Of a stretch of DNA of 64,000 nt, positions 57,456 through 64,000 are shown one piece after another; position 1 is the first letter of the stretch; every line of letters starts with the position of its first letter. This stretch comes from Gigaspora rosea (taxonomy: Eukaryota > Glomeromycota > Glomeromycetes > Diversisporales > Gigasporaceae): contig QKWP01000696.1 of the NCBI GenBank assembly GCA_003550325.1, forward strand, positions 175,198 through 239,197, written 5' to 3'. Below the pieces are notes generated by a model. The model had not been told where the DNA came from. It worked only from the letters and a program-made list of their open reading frames with translations, and ran no database searches. The position numbers and the translations under genes are program-made.

Positions 57456-58479
57456 ATGTCAAATAATTTAACTAAAGAACATCCAAAAAACCCCAAAAGT
57501 TCATCAAACGAAATAACTCAAATAATTGACAATTTTAATCAATTTGATTTAAAAGATGATAATTATTATATCGAAATTGTTAAAGAATTATATAATATAT
57601 ATAATGAAAAAGGTTTAAAAACTGACGATTTGAATTTAATAATTAATTCATTGGATCAAATTTTAATAAAAAAAAAATCAAAATCCTGATAATATTATCA
57701 ATTGGTGTTTGAATAATCAAAATAATCCTATGGTTCAAATCATCCTTGCAAGATGTTGTCGTTTTGGTAAATGGGTTGAAAAGAATGAACATAAAGCATT
57801 TTTTCATTATCAAAAATCTGCTGATATGAAATTTGCTAATGGTTTATATAGTATTGGAGTTTGTTATGACGTAGGAATTGGTGTTAATAAAGATGAAAAT
57901 ATAGCATTTAATTACTATCAAAAAGCTGCTAATTTGGGTGATATTTTTGGAATTTTTAATGTTGGTTGTTGTTATGAAGATGGAACTGGAGTTGAAAAAG
58001 ATGAAAATAAAGCGTTTACTTATTACCAAAAATCTGCTGATATGGGTTGTGCTAATGGTTTTAATAGACTTGGATATTTTTATCAAAATGGAATTGGTGT
58101 CGAAAAGGATGAACATAAAGCATTCACTTACTATCAAAAATCCGCTGATATGGATTTCATTAATAGTGTGTATAATGTTGGTTTTTGTTATGAAAATGGA
58201 ATTGGGGTTGAAAAGAATGAAAATATGGCATTCATTTATTATCAAAAATCTGCTGATATGGGCTTTGTTAACGGAATATATTATGTTGGATATTGTTATG
58301 AAGGCGGAGTTGGAGTCGAAGTGGATGAACATAAAGCATTTATCTATTATAAAAAGGTTGCTGATATGGGTTATGTTGAATCAATAAGTTCGGTTGGTTA
58401 TTGTTATCCCCATGGAAGTGGAGTTGAGAAAGATGAATATAAAGCTTATATTTATCATAAAAAATTGGCTGAAATGTAA
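57456..58479 (+). CDS. Sel1-repeat protein, array gene 4, with one frameshift
   Basis: The ATG at 57456 (MSNNLTKEHPKN) aligns with its paralogues. The in-frame extension to 57342 begins with GTG and overlaps the upstream motif, so it is not coding. Codons 1-77 encode the N-terminal region up to ILIKKKSKS. There a run of nine A (about 57668-57676) holds one base more than the AAAAAGAAACAA-type sequence of the others, and the frame ends at a TGA. In the next frame the expected NIINWCLNNQNNP continues, and from 57709 a 256-codon frame gives seven Sel1 repeats, one more than genes 1-3. The rest of the gene is undamaged, so either the homopolymer is a sequencing error or the gene died very recently. 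Function as for the family: a probable cytosolic scaffold. Confidence 0.8.
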
Positions 58480-60036
58480 AAAGTTGGCTCTTTTAACTTT
58501 AAAAGAAATTTATAATATAACAAAAAAAAAAAAACCAACTATAGTAATAATCAATTGTAGATTTGGAGAAAATGATTGAAAAAACTAAATTTAAAAATAA
58601 ATTCTTTTAATAAAGCATAATGGGATTAATGATCGTTTTTTCCGCATGATATGCGCACTTTACGTGTTTTCAGAATAATCCACACGCATAAAACCCATCT
58701 CCAAATAGGATACAAGTGAAATGAGTAATAAAGAAATAAAATATCCTTAATTTGCTCTAAAATTATAATCTGGTCTTTATTATAATAAACGCAGTATGTC
58801 CTGTCAAAACTGGTATGCGTGATAAGCAAAATTTGCAACACTTTTAAAAGGTTTCAGGTTTAAGAAATCAAAAAAAAACCCACATTAGCATACATTTTGT
58901 ATTGTTTTTTTTTATCTATTTTACAGATTATCTGTTTCGCATGAATGGTTTTGACAGTTTATCCGTATTATTATAATATTCGGAAGGATAAATTATTTCA
59001 GAATGTAATGATACGTGCAAAACCAACAGTAAAAATTGAAATAAAGCGAAGTTTGAAAATGTTTTTAGAATGCAAATTGAACGCATAGACTTGTTCGATC
59101 AAATTTTAATCTTTGATTCTGCAGAGTGAACCTGTAAATATAATTTTGAGATTTCATCGTACTAAATTTTGAAAATTGAAATTCGTAATTTCATCAGTGT
59201 TATAAATGTTTGCAAATTTGTGCAATGAAGCTGGTACATTTGTAATTTAAAAATATATTATTTCTACTATTACTAGAAACTGCACATGTTGGCGGTTCTG
59301 CTGCCTAGTTTAATAATAATTAGGTATAGTAGGAGGTATAATAATAACATCGCGTTAGCAATAATTGATAATTTTATATTGTCTTTATTTGATTTGGTAA
59401 ATCAAAATTAAATCTTTTTTATTTTTTTAACGAAAATAGAACTGGTACTCAGCACATAAATCCAGGACTAATTTTAAATAATATGAAAGTACATAGAACT
59501 ATATTGATTATCTCTGATTTTATATATATCTCAGCATCTTTGCAAACCCAGTTCTACATTTTTTTTTAACCATAAACGTCGTTGTCATTTTTATTTAAAT
59601 TGCTTCGCTCAGAATTTTTTCAAACCTAATCAATATTTTATTTATATTGCATTGTAGCTTTTTTTTCACCTTTCGACCTCTTTTATATTTCACACTTAAA
59701 TACCATTTATATGTAATACACGTTGTTACACTATTAAAAATTTTCTGCGCATAAAATCTTTCTTTTGATCATCACCCCTGCTTTTCCATCCCTGTACGAT
59801 CACGATCCGATCAACTTAAATTGCCCACGATTATGATCGATTATCCCTTCCTTAAATATAATACCTATACCCACCCTACGTTATTACCATATATATCTTT
59901 TCTTATTACTATCTATAGATATCCCGATTGCCATATATGTCCTCCTATAGATATGTATAATTACCAAACCCGATATCCATACTAAATTATCTGCGACGCG
60001 TGAAATTAAATTAGATTCATGCTTAAACGATACTAA
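58480..60036. other. 3' flank of Sel1 gene 4 and intergenic DNA
   Basis: 58500-59400 is homologous to the region after gene 3. From 59400 on it is unique and somewhat GC-richer, with CCCGAT/CCGATATCC words near 59.9 kb. No gene recognised. Confidence 0.55.
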
Positions 60037-60190
60037 GCGCGTGAAGCCTTTAAATATTATCGCAAATCTGCTAGCCCGATGAAGAGTTAGAAAGGCAGAT
60101 TCTTAAATTAATGCTTCGGGTGTAAGTCTTGAATTAGATATAGACGCGAGGTAAAAGTATAATTGGTGTTGAGGATAAATGTTTATTAGT
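60037..60190 (+). pseudogene. Possible relic of a further Sel1 gene
   Basis: CGTGAAGCCTTTAAATATTA encodes REAFKYY and continues RKSA, the core of a Sel1 repeat. About 90 bp later GGTGTTGAGGATAAA gives GVEDK, the other half of the motif, in a different frame. No frame is open throughout. It could be a heavily decayed, more divergent member of the array, or a chance resemblance. Confidence 0.3.
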
Positions 60191-60636
60191 AATGACGGAA
60201 GGACAATGACCCGGGGGAAATTGGGTTCGCTAACATGTATAAAAGACCAATGTATTCGCTCTTCTTGTATCTTTAGGTTTATCTGAGTGAATTCCTCCTT
60301 TATAATAAAGTCTTCTGAGTGGATTCTTTTTTATATCGTATCTGCTGATTTGATTTATTTATTTCTATATAACGTATCTGCTGAATGTTACTGTATATTA
60401 TTTATATCTGCTGAATGTCACATATGAGTTTAATGATTATTTATTGATATATTATTTCTTCGTTATACATAGATTTATTATTTGATTACATATTCGTTAT
60501 TACATATTTATCTCCTTTCTTATTATAAACCCACCCTATCCGATATCCATCTCAGCCCATCCGAATTACCCAATCATCGTTCACTATCCCGATAGCTCTA
60601 CCGGCGTGTCTGATATCTCCCAACCGGATAGTAACA
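60191..60636. other. Intergenic DNA before the LTR element
   Basis: Words such as TATCTGCTGAATGT recur three times (60340-60430). TATAAAAGACC near 60238 and AATAAAGTC near 60305 look like promoter and polyadenylation signals of some decayed element. I cannot assign it. Confidence 0.3.
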
Positions 60637-60640
60637 ACGT

Positions 60641-61102
60641 TGTTACGGAAATTTCGAGTAAATTTTGATTGTCATTTTAATTTACCTTGTAATAGTTAGC
60701 ATGTGTTCGAATAGTTGTATGATTTTTCCCTTTTTGGTAGAAGGCTTAGTGCTTATGATGGTTGATTTTGGTCTCAAACCCACCGTAGTGGTTTGAAACC
60801 AACAGAGTGGTCTGAAACCAGCCAGAGTGGTCCAAAACCATTGATGTTGGCCCGAGACCTAAGATGTTTGGTTTCGAACTCATAGATTTTCAAAGTTATA
60901 AATATAACCGTTGAAATTATGGAAGAGAGGACATTCCTTCCCATTTCTCTTTAGAAGAGAAGAACTCCTTTTCCATTCCATTTTTATATAATATATCATC
61001 TATTCCGAATCCCCTAATGAGCATCCATTCCGCATAGCCTATGCTTACAACCCTGAGCTAATTCAACCTCACGTTAGCCAAGTCTCTCCCACGGTTGTAA
61101 CA
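60641..61102 (+). repeat. Left LTR (462 bp)
   Basis: Starts TGTTA and ends TAACA, the expected inverted termini. It contains repeated GTGGTTTGAAACCAACAGAG-like words and a TATATAATATATC segment. Confidence 0.9.
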
Positions 61103-62863
61103 TTTTGGTGCCGATTGTGTGGATGAATATTCTTTCCCACACCTTCTTCGTAGAAAAAAAAAAAGACCCTTGTTGTATGCCTATGATGCCTTGTGAAGAT
61201 GTTAATTTGTCCGATGCATCCAACCTGAAACTCCATAAAGAAAGAAGCCCGGAAGACATAGCCCACGTGATATCAATTATGCCAAGTGGTTATCAAGAAA
61301 GAATACCGTGGATTTTTCTGGATTTGAAGTGGGTATATCGATCTTGAAGGACCTGTAAGCCATGGAATTAGGCCTGGTACCGGCCCGTGAGTAGGTACTA
61401 CGCAAGGTAAAGAGATAGTATGACATGAACAATTGAGAAAATTAAGGTTATTTCTCGTATGATTACTCGGACATGAAAGAAGAAGAAAGGGTTATATATA
61501 ATTGAACGGCATAAAGAGACGAAAAAAAAAATTGCCTTTAAATCCGAATTGCCGTCAAGTTACTTTGTCTTGGAAATGATGTTACTCCGAAGTTCGACGG
61601 ACGAATCTTGAAGCTTGAAGGTCAGACGTGATGAATAAAAGGACGATCATGACAGCACTGTGCGGGGTGGGGCACATACGACATAGCGACATAGCAGCAT
61701 AGCAACATAGCGACATAGCAACACGAAGAGTATCATAAGCTCACCAGATGAAGGTCCAAAGTGAACATTGGCGAATGTATCTAAGAGATTGTATTCATGG
61801 CTGCTGCAAGTATGACCTGCATAAAGATTAAAAAAAAAAAAAGGGAAACAAAGAGAAATCCGCAAAAAGAAGAGTAATACCGAACCAGGCAATGAAGCTT
61901 AAAGACATAACTCCCTTGGTATCCGAAGTGTAGAGAGATAAATCAAGGTGGTCAAGGTAATCCGAATAGAAACGAGCGAACAAAAATTGAAGAGACAAAC
62001 CTGAACTGAATCCTGATAGAAGAAAAACACAAGTAGCGAATACTATGAGAAAAAAAAAAAAAAAAAAACAGCAGAGATGAGTCATGCTAAAGCAACATAT
62101 GCTCGTGAATGTTGTCATAAAAAGAAATTGAAGTTGAAAGAGCGAAGTAAAGCATAAGACCTTGAACACTGCAATCGGTTAAATATCATTGCGAAGACAG
62201 AACTGTTCTTGAAGAATGAAGTCTGATGATAGTGGGCGTGACAATGATCTTGGTTGGTCACGATAGTCTTGCGCGAAGGTATGTGGCGCATGACAAGAAG
62301 AAAAAAAGAGTTCAAGTCCAATTATCGATTGAGGGACGTGATGATGATCTTGGATGGTCACAACGGTCTTGCGCGAGGTTTGGGGCGCCTGACAAATAAA
62401 AATTGTAAAGAAAAAGTTATCGTGGATCAAGCCAAAGGACGTGGCAAGGCCAAAGAATGGTCACGACTATCATGTGCGAGGAAGGGGCACATGTCATGTT
62501 AAAGGATACTAGCTCTCTGACGAATTCTACTGAAAATAAGTCTCCCCTAATGAAGTCCGGACCTAATGAAATGTAAGTGGTATATCGAGAAGTAAATAAA
62601 AGAAAACCTTGTTTAAGTAGAATATATATATTTAAAGTTTAGTTTGAAGTAAAAGATGGGATGACGTGAGTATGCCCAAGGTTGGCAATTCACAGATGCG
62701 CCGAGAGAGGCAGTGATTGCAACGAGGGATACTACATCCAGACTTTAGTTTAGATTAGAATTTTTAATAATATTTTTTTAAATAAGGTTTTCTTGTATTG
62801 TAATTGTTGGGTCGCAGTTTAGATTATCGGTTCGCAGGAGCTCACCATTTAGGCCGGGGGATA

Positions 62864-63327
62864 TGTTATGGAAATTTCGAGTAAATTTTGATTGTCATTT
62901 TAATTTACCTTGTAATAGTTAGCATGTGTTCGAATAGTTGTATGATTTTTCCCTTTTTGGTAGAAGGCTTAGCACTTATGATGGTTGATTTTGGTCTCAA
63001 ACCCACCGTAGTGGTTTGAAACCAACCAGAGTGGTCCGAAACCAGCCAGAGTGGTCCAAAACCATTGATGTTGGCCCGAGACCTAAGATGTTTGGTTTCG
63101 AACTCATAGATTTTCAAAGTTATAAATATAACCGTTGAAATTATGGAAGAGAGGACATTCCTTCCCATTTCTCTTTAGAAGAGAAGAACTCCTTTTCCAT
63201 TCCATTTTTTATATAATATATCATCTATTCCGAATCCTCTAATGAACATCCATTCCGCATAACCTATGCTTACAACCCTGAGCTAATTCAACCTCACGTT
63301 AGCCAAGTCTCTCCCACGGTTGTAACA
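62864..63327 (+). repeat. Right LTR (464 bp)
   Basis: Same termini and order as the left repeat. Its right border is 140 bp upstream of the ATG of Sel1 gene 5. Confidence 0.9.
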
Positions 63328-63440
63328 ACGTCATACCGCAGAATCTCATACTTCAAACACCCCAAAAAATTGGGTTATCAAACAATCATATGTTACACGA
63401 AATGGCAAACATGAACTATAAAATTTATGCAACAATAACG

Positions 63441-63450
63441 ATAATACTTT
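63441..63450 (+). promoter_or_regulatory. Conserved upstream motif of Sel1 gene 5
   Basis: ATAATACTTT lies 26 bp before the ATG, nearer than in the other genes because the T/C-rich spacer is shorter. ATGTTACACGAAATGGCAAA just upstream matches ATGTTACACAAAGTGACAAA before gene 3. Confidence 0.45.
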
Positions 63451-63466
63451 TCATTCTTATTTTAAA

Positions 63467-64000
63467 ATGTCAAATAATTTAACTATAGAACATTCAAAAG
63501 AATCCATTAATTCATCAAATGAAATTATCCAAATAACTGAAAATTTTGACAAATTAAATTTAAAAGATGATAATTATTTTAGTGAAATTGTTAAAGAATT
63601 ATATAATAAATATAATGAAGAAGGTTTAAAAAGTTGTGATTTGGATTTAGTAATTAATTCATTAGATCAAATTTTAATAAAAAAGAAACAAAATCCTGAT
63701 AATATTATAAATTGGTGTTTAAATAATCAAAATAATAATCCTATTGTTCAAATCGTTCTTGCAAGGTGTTATCGTTTTGGTAAATGGATTGAAAAGAATG
63801 AATTAAAAGCATTTATTCATTTTCAAAAATCTGTTGATATGGAATTTGCTTATGGAATATGTTGTGTTGGACAATGTTATAAAATTGGAATTGGTGTTAA
63901 AAGAGATGAAAAAAAAGCATTTATTCATTATCAAAAAGCTGCTGATATGGGTGTTATTTATGGATTTTATAGTGTTGGATATTGTTATCATGATGGAATT
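63467..64000 (+). CDS. Sel1-repeat protein, array gene 5 (cut by window end)
   Basis: The open frame has no stop to the window edge, 178 codons visible. It starts MSNNLTIEHSKES and has the family N-terminal region (TENFDKLNLKDDNYFSEIV ... INWCLNNQNNN). It then has repeat 1 (IVQIVLARCYRFGKWIEKNE), repeat 2 (YGICCVGQCYKIGIGVKRDE) and most of repeat 3 (FYSVGYCYHDGI). One Asn insertion (NNN for NN) separates it from genes 1-4 before repeat 1. The stretch that carries the extra A in gene 4 is normal here. The LTR element ends 140 bp upstream, so most of its original promoter region lies on the far side of the insertion. Confidence 0.92.
   Translation, partial: MSNNLTIEHSKESINSSNEIIQITENFDKLNLKDDNYFSEIVKELYNKYNEEGLKSCDLDLVINSLDQILIKKKQNPDNIINWCLNNQNNNPIVQIVLARCYRFGKWIEKNELKAFIHFQKSVDMEFAYGICCVGQCYKIGIGVKRDEKKAFIHYQKAADMGVIYGFYSVGYCYHDGI

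Larger units (their letters stand above)
60641..63327 (+). mobile_element. LTR retrotransposon, non-autonomous (no recognisable pol), young
   Basis: Two long direct repeats enclose 1.76 kb, with a 4-5 bp duplication (ACGT at 60637-60640 and 63328-63331). A primer-binding-like TTTGGTGCCGATTG follows the left repeat, and a purine-rich AGGCCGGGGGATA precedes the right one. The interior has no frame I can assign to gag or pol, and carries about three loose repeats of a ~90-bp unit (62225-62500). It looks like a LARD/TRIM-type passenger that depended on proteins from elsewhere. Structurally it appears whole. Its repeats are about 98% alike by eye, so insertion is recent. Family (Ty3-like or other) cannot be told from this. 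Confidence 0.87.

Overview
The window is about 75% A+T. It looks like nuclear DNA of an early-diverging fungus, most likely an arbuscular mycorrhizal fungus (Glomeromycotina, Rhizophagus-like). Three things point there: lineage-type Sel1-repeat genes (KAFIYYQKSAD... repeats), very short AT-rich GT-AG introns in the spliced transposase genes, and an extreme load of DNA transposons and non-autonomous TIR elements. The genus is inference. Nothing prokaryotic, no rRNA, no genuine tRNA gene and no CRISPR array was found.

The only likely host genes are five co-directional (+) Sel1-repeat genes: 4056-4967, 13544-14440, 54480-55394, 57456-58479 (one frameshift) and 63467 to beyond the right edge. They share an N-terminal region of about 90 residues, six or seven 36-residue Sel1 repeats, the same C-terminus (KKLAEM), a similar 3' flank and a short upstream motif (ATAATACTT) 26-40 bp before the ATG in genes 2-5. 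They form a dispersed tandem array. The flanks of genes 3 and 4 are also homologous for more than 1.5 kb, so whole units were duplicated.

Everything between the genes is a transposon bed. From 7.3 to 9.1 kb lies a TGACGAA-rich inverted-repeat element with further elements nested in it. From 15.1 to 49.9 kb lies a TE island. It holds a 5'-truncated LINE, a 0.9-1.2 kb direct duplication around an assembly gap, and a triple nest (a 9-bp-TSD element containing a TIR element containing a hAT-type element with 8-bp TSD). It also holds a satellite of about nine 195-bp palindromic units carrying three insertions, a decayed Plavaka-type transposase gene with a 1-kb tRNA-headed SINE in its coding sequence, hAT- and mariner-type elements, and several foldback elements. 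From 50166 to 54053 lies a MULE-like transposon with TIRs, a 9-bp TSD, a 12-exon transposase gene (decayed) and a recognisable paralogous empty site at 14.98 kb. From 60641 to 63327 lies a young-looking LTR element lacking recognisable pol.

The Sel1 proteins are probably intracellular scaffolds; no partner or pathway can be read from the sequence. The most notable theme is that mobile elements have landed close upstream of three of the five array genes: a TIR element about 140 bp before gene 4, an LTR element about 140 bp before gene 5, and a MULE about 430 bp before gene 3. I found no clearly new biological system. The best leads are the nested insertion histories, the palindromic satellite, the long composite SINE and one unrecognised decayed gene at 20.7-21.4 kb.
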